In this document: piece by piece, positions 8,021-15,166 of the stretch | How the letters are laid out: every line of letters begins with the position of its first letter | How positions within the stretch are numbered: position 1 is the first letter of the stretch | NCBI GenBank assembly: GCA_900769955.1 | Contig: CAAGIP010000054.1 | Location: 1 to 27,603 of the forward strand | DNA: 27,603 nt | From: Spirochaetia bacterium | Lineage (GTDB): Bacteria; Spirochaetota; Spirochaetia; Sphaerochaetales; Sphaerochaetaceae | Direction of reading: 5' to 3' | The notes under the pieces: generated by a model | What the model was told of the DNA's origin: nothing | Seen by the model: only the letters and a program-made list of their open reading frames with translations | The model's database searches: none | Made by a program: the position numbers and the translations under genes

Positions 8021-8043
8021 AAAGATTCTCCTCATGATATAAT
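8016..8043 (+). promoter_or_regulatory. Promoter of KaiC-like ATPase gene
   Basis: TTGATA (8016-8021), 16-nt spacer, perfect TATAAT (8038-8043). The predicted transcript starts near 8050, leaving room for the ribosome site GGAGG at 8064-8068. Confidence 0.75.
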
Positions 8044-8075
8044 GAGCAAAACGAATCTCAATCGGAGGTATGGTT

Positions 8076-8783
8076 ATGGATATCCAGGAACTGAACAAGA
8101 TCAGCCCGCTCCGCGTCTTTGACGATGCCATCAACGGCGGTCTTGGAAAAGGCAACATGGGCGTCATCGTTTCACGCCACGGCGTCGGTAAGACGGCATG
8201 CCTTGTCCATTTGGCTACGGATAAGCTTCTCAGAGGCGAGAATGTAATTCACGTATCTTTCTCAGGTAACGTTGAGCATGTAATGAACTGGTATAAGGAG
8301 GTCTTCAGGGAGATTTCCGAGGTACAGAGTCTTGATGATGCACACAACGTCTATTCAAGTATCTTATCAAATCGTGTCGTCATGAACTTCTCACAGGATC
8401 AGGTTTCGATCGAGAAGGTCCTGAAGTCACTCAAGTCCCTTATCGAGCAGGGTGCTTTCAAGGCTGATGCAATTCTCTTTGACGGCTATAAGCTCACAAT
8501 CGCGGATGATGATGACATCATCAGAATCAGGGAATTCGCAAAGGAGATGAACCTTGAAGTATGGTTCAGCGTATCTCCGGTGCGTCCCGATGTCGTATAT
8601 GACGAGTACGGAGTACCCAATACTCTTGAAAAATACCTTCCCTACATCGATGTCCTTGTGGGTCTCAGATACAGGGAGGATGTGGATAAGGTCGTAATGA
8701 CCGTGGTAAGGGCACATGGTGAGGAAGTGGCTAAGCCCCTTGGCGTACGCCTGGATCCCAGGACCATGCTTATCTCCCACTGA
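8076..8783 (+). CDS. KaiC/RecA-fold P-loop ATPase of unknown function
   Basis: Single-domain ATPase-like protein of about 235 residues. The N-terminal SPLRVFDDAINGGLGKGNMGVIVSR resembles the entry to a KaiC/RadA core. The P-loop reads SRHGVGKT, so the first Gly of the GxxxxGKT pattern is Ser. The Walker B strand is ADAILFDG. The central part (VIHVSFSGNVEHVMNWYKEVF) and the end (YIDVLVGLRYREDVDKVVMTVVRAHG) also suit a RecA fold. Two ATGs compete: the one at 8070 is 1 nt from GGAGG, too close, whereas the one at 8076 (MDIQELNK) is 7 nt away and is chosen. The gene is a single-gene unit with a strong promoter, an operator-like palindrome and its own terminator. Length is about half that of duplicated KaiC. 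No specific function can be assigned. Confidence 0.85.
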   Translation: MDIQELNKISPLRVFDDAINGGLGKGNMGVIVSRHGVGKTACLVHLATDKLLRGENVIHVSFSGNVEHVMNWYKEVFREISEVQSLDDAHNVYSSILSNRVVMNFSQDQVSIEKVLKSLKSLIEQGAFKADAILFDGYKLTIADDDDIIRIREFAKEMNLEVWFSVSPVRPDVVYDEYGVPNTLEKYLPYIDVLVGLRYREDVDKVVMTVVRAHGEEVAKPLGVRLDPRTMLISH

Positions 8784-8804
8784 TTTTATATATCGTCTTT
8801 TACG

Positions 8805-8834
8805 GGGAGCCTCAGAAGGGCTCCCTTAATTTTT
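8805..8834 (+). terminator. Rho-independent terminator of KaiC-like gene
   Basis: GGGAGCC (8805-8811) pairs with GGCTCCC (8819-8825), followed by TTAATTTTT. The stem sits between the convergent KaiC-like gene and ispF; on the minus strand it lacks a T-run. Confidence 0.82.
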
Positions 8835-9295
8835 CACCTGATAAGAAGCGTTACTTCCGCGGCAATCGCATCTCCGGTTCCGAGTTCTCCGAGGATGTGC
8901 TCCGCAGTCTTGGCTTTAACGGAGATATCACCCACATCGATATTAAGAAGGGATGCAAGGCTTTGTCTGATCCTCATGATGTGAGGCCCCAGCTTCGGAG
9001 TCTGGAGAATAATGCTGCAGTCAATATTGATGATGCTGACATCGGCTATTGAAAGAGTCCTTTTGAGGAGTTCCCTGCTGTCAGCGTCCTTCCAGCGCGT
9101 GTCAGAAGGAGGAAAAAATGTACCGATGTCACCCAGTGCCTTTGAGCCCAGAATTGCATCGATGAGGGCATGGATGAGAACATCCCCGTCGGAGTGGGCA
9201 TCTTCTCCCTTCGGGGAAGGGATTTCCACACCTCCCAGCATGAGGCGCCTTCCTTCCTTCATCCTGTGAAGATCAAAACCCTGACCGATTCTCAC
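8834..9295 (-). CDS. ispF: 2-C-methyl-D-erythritol 2,4-cyclodiphosphate synthase
   Basis: Fifth step of the MEP isoprenoid pathway: cyclises CDP-methylerythritol 2-phosphate with loss of CMP. 153 residues, normal for this trimeric zinc enzyme. Zinc ligands Asp8, His10 (GFDLHRM) and His42 (HSDGDVLIHALIDAILG) are present, as are GDIGTFFPPSD and the C-terminal nucleotide motif, here diverged to KAKTAEHILGELGTGDAIAAEV. The ATG overlaps the ispD stop by 4 nt (ATGA), so translation is coupled. In many bacteria, including some spirochaetes, ispD and ispF are fused; here they are separate but overlapping. Confidence 0.96.
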   Translation of the reverse strand: MRIGQGFDLHRMKEGRRLMLGGVEIPSPKGEDAHSDGDVLIHALIDAILGSKALGDIGTFFPPSDTRWKDADSRELLKRTLSIADVSIINIDCSIILQTPKLGPHIMRIRQSLASLLNIDVGDISVKAKTAEHILGELGTGDAIAAEVTLLIR

Positions 9296-10092
9296 GTTTG
9301 TTCTCCTGAGTGTACGAAGCGACGGAACATTTCGTCAGCTTCCCTTGATGAACGGCCTTTTTTCCTGGTCTCAATGTACTTTGCAATCTGGGTCCTTGCA
9401 TCAGGAATGTCAGATTCATAAGTTATTTTGATGTTATCCTCGCTTCCTTCACATACCGTGCATTCATAGCCTGCGGCTACATAGAGCTCGCTGTCATCGG
9501 TTGCAGGGAGTTCCCTGAAGCGCTCATGTGCGTCATAGAGCTTCTCAAACTCGAATATCTGTGGTGTCTGGACACGGACAAGACCGCGTCTTGAGGGACA
9601 CTCAGTTATCTGTCCAAGTGCGTTTATCCTCCTGACTGAATCGGTCATGGGAAGTGCCGGAACCGCACCGGAACCCGATACTGCGGTTGCGAGAATATTG
9701 ATAATGAGCCTTGGCGTAACGTAGGGACGGGCACCGTCCTGCACGGCCACATACGGAAAAACCATGCCTGTTGACTTAAGTTTTTCAAGTGCGAGGCGAA
9801 CAGATTCCTGTCTTGTTTCACCGCCTTCGACGAAGAACATCGGAATTGTATTGATGTCGGCCAGATCCTCAAGCGCGACAACAGTTTCATCAAGTGATTC
9901 CTTTCTGTATGTGATTACTACCGCTCCAAGGGAAGGCAGTTCGAAAAAGGGTTCGGCGGCACGGTATAAGACAGTGTGTCCGTCAAGCTGCAGGAATTCC
10001 TTCTTTACTGACTCACCCTCATCGAAGGCCGATGAGAATCTGAGTGAGGATCCTGCCGCCGTGACTATGAGTGCAAAGGCGGGTATTGGCAT
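9292..10092 (-). CDS. ispD: 2-C-methyl-D-erythritol 4-phosphate cytidylyltransferase
   Basis: Third step of the MEP pathway: joins CTP and methylerythritol phosphate. 266 residues, some 30 longer than usual because of a basic/acidic C-terminal tail (about 235-266, KKGRSSREADEMFRRF). Nucleotide-binding start ALIVTAAGSSLRF, then GGETRQESVRLAL, VQDGARPYVTP (most family members have H-D-A-ARP), RRGLVRVQTPQIF, and ATDDSELYVAAGY. It starts 1 nt after the carD stop (TGA A ATG) and overlaps ispF, so carD-ispD-ispF form one operon. The extra tail could be a remnant of a linker from a former IspDF fusion, which is an inference. Confidence 0.95.
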   Translation of the reverse strand: MPIPAFALIVTAAGSSLRFSSAFDEGESVKKEFLQLDGHTVLYRAAEPFFELPSLGAVVITYRKESLDETVVALEDLADINTIPMFFVEGGETRQESVRLALEKLKSTGMVFPYVAVQDGARPYVTPRLIINILATAVSGSGAVPALPMTDSVRRINALGQITECPSRRGLVRVQTPQIFEFEKLYDAHERFRELPATDDSELYVAAGYECTVCEGSEDNIKITYESDIPDARTQIAKYIETRKKGRSSREADEMFRRFVHSGEQT

Positions 10093-10093
10093 T

Positions 10094-10591
10094 TCAGCTT
10101 TCCAGTCTCTCCAGGATCAGGGCTGAGATTTCATCCTTATCGAGGTTGAGCGCCAGTGATGATTCATCTATGAGAAGTGCAAGTGCACCTTCGTAAATGC
10201 GCTTTTCCTGGATGGGAAGTTCCTTGATCTTAGAGCGATGATACAGTGTCTGGACCACTTTTGCAATGGAAGAGATGGAGCCGTCGTTGAGCAGTTCCTG
10301 ACTGCGCTGAAGGCGCTGCTTCCAGTCCATGGCCTGTGAACGGACATTACCCCTGATGCCGTCTATGGCAGACTTTGCTTCCTCAGCGGATACTATCTCC
10401 CTGATTCCGATGGCGGAGGCTTTTTTCACAGGGATCATGATGTTCATGTCGGTATTCCTGAGATATATCGTATAGTACTTCTCAGTGACTCCTCCGTGAG
10501 TCTTTTCCACGATGGATCTGATGATCCCCATTCCCTGCTGCGGATAGACTACGTGCTGTCCGACTGTAAACATCATTTCACTCTCTGCCAT
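10094..10591 (-). CDS. carD: CarD family RNA polymerase-binding regulator
   Basis: Global regulator that binds RNA polymerase beta subunit and stabilises open promoter complexes. 165 residues: an N-terminal RNAP-interacting Tudor-like domain (MFTVGQHVVYPQQGMGIIRSI, then YYTIYLRNTDMNIMIPV) and a helical C-terminal DNA-binding domain (about 70-165). The start at 10591 has no ribosome site, and a promoter places its -10 box only 6 nt before the ATG, so a leaderless message starting at this codon is likely. ATGs at 10576 and 10573 would give the shorter MMFTVGQ form and remain possible. First gene of carD-ispD-ispF. Confidence 0.93.
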   Translation of the reverse strand: MAESEMMFTVGQHVVYPQQGMGIIRSIVEKTHGGVTEKYYTIYLRNTDMNIMIPVKKASAIGIREIVSAEEAKSAIDGIRGNVRSQAMDWKQRLQRSQELLNDGSISSIAKVVQTLYHRSKIKELPIQEKRIYEGALALLIDESSLALNLDKDEISALILERLES

Positions 10592-10597
10592 GGATAA

Positions 10598-10626
10598 ATA
10601 CTAGCACATCAGTGTGGAATAATCAA
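10598..10626 (-). promoter_or_regulatory. Promoter of carD operon, probably leaderless
   Basis: Minus strand TTGATT (10621-10626), 17-nt spacer, TAGTAT (10598-10603), then 6 nt to the carD ATG. The expected transcription start coincides with the start codon. Confidence 0.65.
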
Positions 10627-10688
10627 GATATGTATAGATTACATATATAGTTATTATGTATTGACCAAATCCGTAATTTTCAATTTGA

Positions 10689-10731
10689 ACTTATCCTGTG
10701 CCCATTATTTTGGGTCTTTGTTTGGATAAGT
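10689..10731. repeat. Nested inverted repeat upstream of malQ
   Basis: ACTTATCC (10689-10696) and GGATAAGT (10724-10731) are exact inverted copies; inside them CCCA (10701-10704) pairs with TGGG (10711-10714). The structure ends 15 nt before the malQ -35 box, so it may be a regulator-binding site; no T-run follows to make it a terminator. Confidence 0.4.
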
Positions 10732-10746
10732 GCTTCCTTTGTGCAA

Positions 10747-10775
10747 TTGCAAAGACACCAATCATTCAATATACT
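10747..10775 (+). promoter_or_regulatory. Promoter of malQ operon, probably leaderless
   Basis: TTGCAA (10747-10752), 17-nt spacer, TATACT (10770-10775), then TGAAACC and the ATG at 10783. A 10-bp palindrome TGCAATTGCA (10742-10751) overlaps the -35 box. Confidence 0.7.
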
Positions 10776-10782
10776 TGAAACC

Positions 10783-12309
10783 ATGGAAAAAAGAATAAGA
10801 AAAGCAGGCGTGCTGCTGCACCCGACAAGCCTTCCCGGCAAATACGGGATCGGAACACTTGGAAAGGCGGCATTCGCCTTTGTTGATAAACTTGAAAATG
10901 CCCATGTATCGCTCTGGCAGATACTTCCCCTGGGACCAACAGGCTTCGGTGACAGTCCCTATGCCGCAAGGAGCACTTTTGCGGGGAACGAGCTTCTCAT
11001 AGACCCTGAGACCCTATACCTTGAGGATCTTCTTGAGGTGAAAGACCTCGTGGGAAAGGCATTTGAAACCGAACGCGTTGATTACGGTAAGGCAAGGGAA
11101 GTGAAGATGCCGCTGCTGAGGAAAGCAGCCCTTAAGTTCCTTGAGAATCCTTCCTCTGATTATGCAGAATTCTGCACTGAAAAGGCATGGTGGCTCGATG
11201 ACTACGCACTCTACCAGGTACTGGTTGAGGAATATAATGATTCAAGATGGTTCCTAGTATGGCCTGAGGCCCTCAGAAAGAGGAAGAAGAGTGCCCTCGA
11301 TAAAGTAAGAAAGGAAAAGGCCGGTGAGATTGAAATCTGGAAGGTGCTTCAGTACTTCTTCTTTAAGCAGTGGAACGCACTCAAGGCATATGCAAATGAA
11401 CACGGTGTTGAGATAATCGGGGACATTCCCATCTTCGTCGCCCCGGACAGTGTTGATGCATGGACCAACACAAAGCTGCTCAAGCTCGATAAGGAGTGCA
11501 ATCAGGAAGCATCCTCAGGCGTTCCGCCGGATGCCTTCAGTGCCACCGGTCAGCTCTGGGGTAACCCGCTCTACCGCTGGAAGGAACATGAGAAGACAGG
11601 CTTTGAGTGGTGGATCAGACGTCTGAGGGAAACGCTGAAGATGTGTGACATCGTCCGCATCGACCATTTCAGGGGCTTTGCCGCATGCTGGGAGGTTCCC
11701 GCAGGTGAGGATACAGCGATGAACGGAAAGTGGGTTCCCGCTCCCGGACAGAAACTGCTTGAAGCCTTCAGAAACGCACTCGGGGAGAACCTCCCGATCA
11801 TAGCGGAGGATCTTGGGGTCATCACGGAAGACGTTGAGGCACTCAGGGACGGAAACGGTCTTCCCGGAATGAAGATTCTCCAGTTTGCCTTCGGTTTTGA
11901 CGATGAGGGGGAATTCGATACGACAAACGCATATCTTCCCCACAACGTTGGTGAAAACAGCGTGATGTACACCGGAACACACGATAACAACACGACCCTG
12001 GGGTGGTACCGCTCGCTTGGCGAAAAGGATAAGGACTATGTGAGACGTTACCTTGAAACCGGTGATGACGATATCGTGTACAAGATGATAAAGGCCGTGC
12101 TTTCTTCATGTGCACGCTATGCGATAATCCCGGCACAGGATGTGCTTGCCCTCGATGAGAGAGCAAGGATGAATGTTCCCTCAACGTGCGGAACCTCGAA
12201 CTGGTCATGGAAGATGAGCGAACAGATGCTTTCAGACGAGCATAACTTCGGCAGGTTCCGTTACTACATCGATCTTTACGGAAGGAAAAGTGAACATAAT
12301 CCTCTTTGA
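10783..12309 (+). CDS. malQ: 4-alpha-glucanotransferase (amylomaltase, GH77)
   Basis: Transfers alpha-1,4-glucan segments between maltodextrins in the cytoplasm, supporting maltose and glycogen use. About 508 residues, the usual bacterial GH77 length. Substrate and catalytic blocks are intact: KAGVLLHPTSLPGKYGIGTLG at the N-terminus, SPYAARSTFAGNELLIDPE, GDIPIFVAPDSVD, CDIVRIDHFRGF with the nucleophile Asp, PIIAEDLGVIT with the acid/base Glu, and YTGTHDNNTTLGW. The frame is open from 10741, but that GTG lies inside the promoter; the ATG at 10783 begins the conserved sequence and is 7 nt from the -10, with no Shine-Dalgarno, so a leaderless start is inferred. Its 3' end overlaps rsmE by 20 nt. 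Confidence 0.96.
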   Translation: MEKRIRKAGVLLHPTSLPGKYGIGTLGKAAFAFVDKLENAHVSLWQILPLGPTGFGDSPYAARSTFAGNELLIDPETLYLEDLLEVKDLVGKAFETERVDYGKAREVKMPLLRKAALKFLENPSSDYAEFCTEKAWWLDDYALYQVLVEEYNDSRWFLVWPEALRKRKKSALDKVRKEKAGEIEIWKVLQYFFFKQWNALKAYANEHGVEIIGDIPIFVAPDSVDAWTNTKLLKLDKECNQEASSGVPPDAFSATGQLWGNPLYRWKEHEKTGFEWWIRRLRETLKMCDIVRIDHFRGFAACWEVPAGEDTAMNGKWVPAPGQKLLEAFRNALGENLPIIAEDLGVITEDVEALRDGNGLPGMKILQFAFGFDDEGEFDTTNAYLPHNVGENSVMYTGTHDNNTTLGWYRSLGEKDKDYVRRYLETGDDDIVYKMIKAVLSSCARYAIIPAQDVLALDERARMNVPSTCGTSNWSWKMSEQMLSDEHNFGRFRYYIDLYGRKSEHNPL

Positions 12310-12997
12310 CAGGGATGAGCGTGAATTTCCCAAGGGTGATGAACGCTTTGATCATCTGAAGAACGTGCTTCATGCAGGCGAAGGGACAACTTTCAGGGGC
12401 GGCGTCATAAACGGTGAGAGGGGACTCTGTACTGTTTCTTCCCTATGCGATGATGGTGCATGGTTTACCTTTACCCCGGAGTGTGAGGATAAAAGCCTTA
12501 TTCCCCTTACCGTGATCCTTGCAATGGTGCGTCCGATATGCATGAAGAGAATCCTGAGGGAACTTGTTTCCCTCGGGGTTGAACGTATAGTACTGACAAC
12601 CTCGGATCTCGGTGAGAAGAGCTACCGCTCTTCAGGACTTTACACTGAAGGTGAATATAAGAAGATAATGCTTTCCGGCGCGATGCAGGGAGGACACACA
12701 GGTGTTTCAGAGTGCGTCTTTGCAGAGAGCGTCAGGGATGCAGTGAAAAAGGCGGGAGATGGTGTTCACCTCCTGCTTGACAACGTTGTGGGCTCAGTGA
12801 GGTTTTCATCGCTTTCACTTCAAAAGAGTCCAGTCACTCTTGCCATCGGGCCCGAGAGAGGGTGGAGCGAAGCAGAAAGAAAGACATTCCTCTCCGGGGG
12901 CTTCATTCCGACCGTCATGGGAAACCATATCCTCAGGACGGAAACGGCAGCCGTTGCGGCCACTGCGCTTGCACTTGAGAATATGGGTTATATTTAG
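12290..12997 (+). CDS. rsmE: 16S rRNA (uracil-1498-N3)-methyltransferase
   Basis: SPOUT-class methyltransferase that uses S-adenosylmethionine to methylate U1498 of 16S rRNA. 235 residues. An N-terminal PUA-like region (about 1-70) leads into the knotted domain: PLTVILAMVRPICMKRILRELVSLGVERI, then LAIGPERGWSEAER and GNHILRTETAAVAATALA, the SAM-binding trefoil-knot motifs. It begins with GTG at 12290, 20 nt inside the end of malQ, with GGAAGG just upstream; an ATG start in this frame would lose the conserved N-terminus. thyX follows after 8 nt. Second gene of the malQ-rsmE-thyX-pectinesterase unit. Confidence 0.93.
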   Translation: MNIILFDRDEREFPKGDERFDHLKNVLHAGEGTTFRGGVINGERGLCTVSSLCDDGAWFTFTPECEDKSLIPLTVILAMVRPICMKRILRELVSLGVERIVLTTSDLGEKSYRSSGLYTEGEYKKIMLSGAMQGGHTGVSECVFAESVRDAVKKAGDGVHLLLDNVVGSVRFSSLSLQKSPVTLAIGPERGWSEAERKTFLSGGFIPTVMGNHILRTETAAVAATALALENMGYI

Positions 12998-13005
12998 GAG
13001 ATATT

Positions 13006-13827
13006 ATGGCACACTGTATTGTCGAAGAGGCAGAAAAAATACTTGATAAGGAGTTTCCGGTACTGGACCATGGATTTGTCCGTCTTGTCGACTATCTCGG
13101 TTCCGACCAGAGAATAGTTCAGGCTGCGCGCGTCAGCTACGGGGATGGCACAAAGAGCTACAGGCAGGATAAGGGACTTATAAACTACCTGCTGAGAAAT
13201 GACCACACTTCACCGTTCGAGCAGGTTGTGTTCACCTTCCACGTGAAGGCTCCGATCTTCGTGGCCCGTCAGTGGGTGCGCCACCGCACAGCCCGCATGA
13301 ATGAGATCAGCGGACGGTACTCCGTGATGAAGGACGAGGTTTACATTCCCGATGCGGGAAAGATTGCCCTTCAGAGCGAGGACAATAAACAGGGAAGGAA
13401 GAATGAACCGGTTGACGGTGAAACTGCTGAAAAGGTTCAGGGCCTCCTCAGAAAAAACGCTGAGGAAACGTTCCGCGTCTATCATGAACTGCTTGATGAG
13501 GGAATTGCCCGTGAGATAAGCCGCATCAATCTGCCGCTTTCCATGTACACCGAGTTCTACTGGGAGATCGATCTTCACAATCTCTTTCACTTCCTCCGTC
13601 TCCGTCTCGACGGACACGCACAGTACGAGATCAGGGCATATGCAGAAGTGATGCTTGAAATGGTGAAGGCCGTGTGCCCCATAGCGGCTGAGGCATTCAT
13701 AAACCTTAAGGTCGGGTCCCAGACGTTCTCTGCCCATGAGCTTGAGGCACTTAAGGCAATGCTTAGTGGTAATGAACCCGAACTTGAAAAGAGGGAGAAG
13801 GAGATATTCCTTTCGAAGCTTAAATGA
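13006..13827 (+). CDS. thyX: Flavin-dependent thymidylate synthase
   Basis: Makes dTMP from dUMP using FAD, NADPH and methylenetetrahydrofolate; a tetrameric enzyme unrelated to ThyA. 273 residues. The ThyX signature RHR-x7-S is present as RHRTARMNEIS followed by GRY, with DHTSPFEQVVFTFHVKAPIFVARQW before it. The C-terminal half has REISRINLPLSMYTEFYWEIDLHNLFHFLRLR, also typical. AGGAG lies 7 nt before the ATG. The stop overlaps the pectinesterase start by 4 nt. Confidence 0.96.
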   Translation: MAHCIVEEAEKILDKEFPVLDHGFVRLVDYLGSDQRIVQAARVSYGDGTKSYRQDKGLINYLLRNDHTSPFEQVVFTFHVKAPIFVARQWVRHRTARMNEISGRYSVMKDEVYIPDAGKIALQSEDNKQGRKNEPVDGETAEKVQGLLRKNAEETFRVYHELLDEGIAREISRINLPLSMYTEFYWEIDLHNLFHFLRLRLDGHAQYEIRAYAEVMLEMVKAVCPIAAEAFINLKVGSQTFSAHELEALKAMLSGNEPELEKREKEIFLSKLK

Positions 13828-14678
13828 GTGAGAGATTTGAACTGACCGTTTCCAAAGACGGAAACGGTTCCTACATGACGATTCAGGAGGCACTTAATGC
13901 CGTGCCTTACATGGTTCCCGCAACGATTACGGTAAAGGAAGGAATCTACCGGGAAAAGCTCTTTTCCGATAAGCATGACCTGATTATCAGAGGGGAAGGA
14001 AAGGTGTTCATCACATATGATGACAGTGCCCGTGAGCTGCTTTCCGATGGAAAGAAGAGGGGAACCTTCAGAAGCTATACCGCATTCTTTTCAGGTGAAA
14101 AACTTCACCTGGAGAACCTGACGATCCAGAACAGTGCAGGACGCGGATGTGATGCGGGACAGGCCGTCGCGCTCTATCTTGATGTTTCAGAGTCGTATCT
14201 GAAGGATGTCAATCTTCTCGGCCATCAGGACACGCTCTTCCTTGCGCCCCTTCCCGATGAGGAAAGGGAAGTGCGCGGTTTCTATGGCCCCAGGTGTTTT
14301 TCTCCGAGAAGAAGAACCAGAACATTATTTGAGGGCGGAAGCATATCAGGCGGTGTGGATTTCATCTTCGGAGGAGGGGATGCCGTTTTCAGGGATGCCG
14401 AGATAATAAGCGTGGAAAAGGGCTTTGTCACCGCACCGTCCGGAAAGAAGGATTGGGACGGCTTTACCTTTGAAAACTGCCGCTTCACATCACCTCTTTC
14501 CCTGATCGGAGAGGTTTATCTCATGAGACCGTGGCGTGATGAGGCCAAGGCACGCTTTGTTAAGTGCACTTTCTCACATCACATCAATCGTGACGGTTTC
14601 ATCCCTTGGACGGGCAGGGCCGATAAGGCTCATCTTTCCTCGTTCTCGATGGAAGGATGCACGTTCTCCGATCTGTAG
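13824..14678 (+). CDS. Pectinesterase family protein without signal peptide
   Basis: Right-handed beta-helix carbohydrate esterase of family CE8, expected to remove methyl esters from pectic galacturonan. 284 residues. Start ELTVSKDGNGSYMTIQEALNAVP is the classic family opening. Catalytic blocks follow: GQAVALYLD, GHQDTLFL with an acid/base Asp, SGGVDFIFGGGDAVF with the nucleophile Asp, and VYLMRPWRDEAKA with the substrate-binding Arg. There is no signal peptide or lipobox, so the enzyme should stay in the cytoplasm and act on imported oligosaccharides. Its ATG overlaps the thyX stop (ATGA), making it the last gene of the malQ unit. Its 3' end overlaps the ROK fragment on the other strand by 49 nt. 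Confidence 0.9.
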   Translation: MSERFELTVSKDGNGSYMTIQEALNAVPYMVPATITVKEGIYREKLFSDKHDLIIRGEGKVFITYDDSARELLSDGKKRGTFRSYTAFFSGEKLHLENLTIQNSAGRGCDAGQAVALYLDVSESYLKDVNLLGHQDTLFLAPLPDEEREVRGFYGPRCFSPRRRTRTLFEGGSISGGVDFIFGGGDAVFRDAEIISVEKGFVTAPSGKKDWDGFTFENCRFTSPLSLIGEVYLMRPWRDEAKARFVKCTFSHHINRDGFIPWTGRADKAHLSSFSMEGCTFSDL

Positions 14679-15034
14679 AGCAGGTCAGCCTCATATTCCA
14701 GAACCAGGGATGCGGCTCCCAGTGCGGAGCCGTAATCCTTCAGCATGGCCTGTTCCACTTTAAGCCCGGCACCTGCCATTGATGCGGTGACCTTTGATCT
14801 CAGACTTTCCCTGAGTCTGGTGACCAGATATCCGGATGAGTACCTGATCGGGCTTCCGATTATTATCTTCCTCGGGGTTATGATGTCACAGATTTCGCCA
14901 AGTCCCTTCGAAAGGGGGTCTGCGATGGAGTCTACTGCTTTCATCGCACACGTGTCATACTTATCGGCAAGGATACATATGGTCTCATCATCAGGTTTAA
15001 TTCCATCCTCATTAAGCCTTGAAACCTGTACTTT
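14630..15034 (-). pseudogene. ROK family protein, C-terminal fragment
   Basis: A 5'-truncated remnant of a ROK-family sugar kinase or repressor. The open frame begins just after a TAA (15035-15037) with KVQVSRLNEDGIKPDD and runs 134 codons. The part ADPLSKGLGEICDIITPRKIIIGSPIRYSSGYLVTRLRESL matches the ROK C-terminal pattern (helix, then P-x-x-IIIG-x-I), and GSALGAASLVLE is the family's closing GAA helix. The N-terminal two thirds, including ATP-binding and zinc motifs, are missing. No start codon with a ribosome site exists. It points against and overlaps the pectinesterase gene. The fragment cannot be a working kinase; whether the ancestor was a repressor of this locus is unknown. Confidence 0.75.
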
Positions 15035-15095
15035 TTAAATCCGGCTGATCGATTAACTGATCAATCTGATCCTTTTCCTTTGCTGTTTTTGGCAT
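15012..15095 (-). pseudogene. 5' remnant of an unidentified gene, possibly an IS256-type transposase
   Basis: A 27-codon frame, MPKTAKEKDQIDQLIDQPDL and then KSTGFKA, with a strong AGGAG site 6 nt before the ATG and a TATAAT (15144-15149) upstream. It is the intact beginning of a gene that breaks off where the ROK fragment begins in another frame. The text resembles the N-terminus of IS256-family transposases (IDQLI...DLKT), but so short a match is weak. No inverted terminal repeats were identified. Confidence 0.3.
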
Positions 15096-15166
15096 AAGAT
15101 TCTCCTAATCTCTTAAGTTTATCTTTTACCATTTACACAAAATATTATACACCCTCCGGGTTCTAG

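Noticed and set aside
10741..10782. Longer malQ beginning with GTG at 10741
   Set aside because: The extra codons cover the -35 and -10 boxes and lie before the conserved family start.
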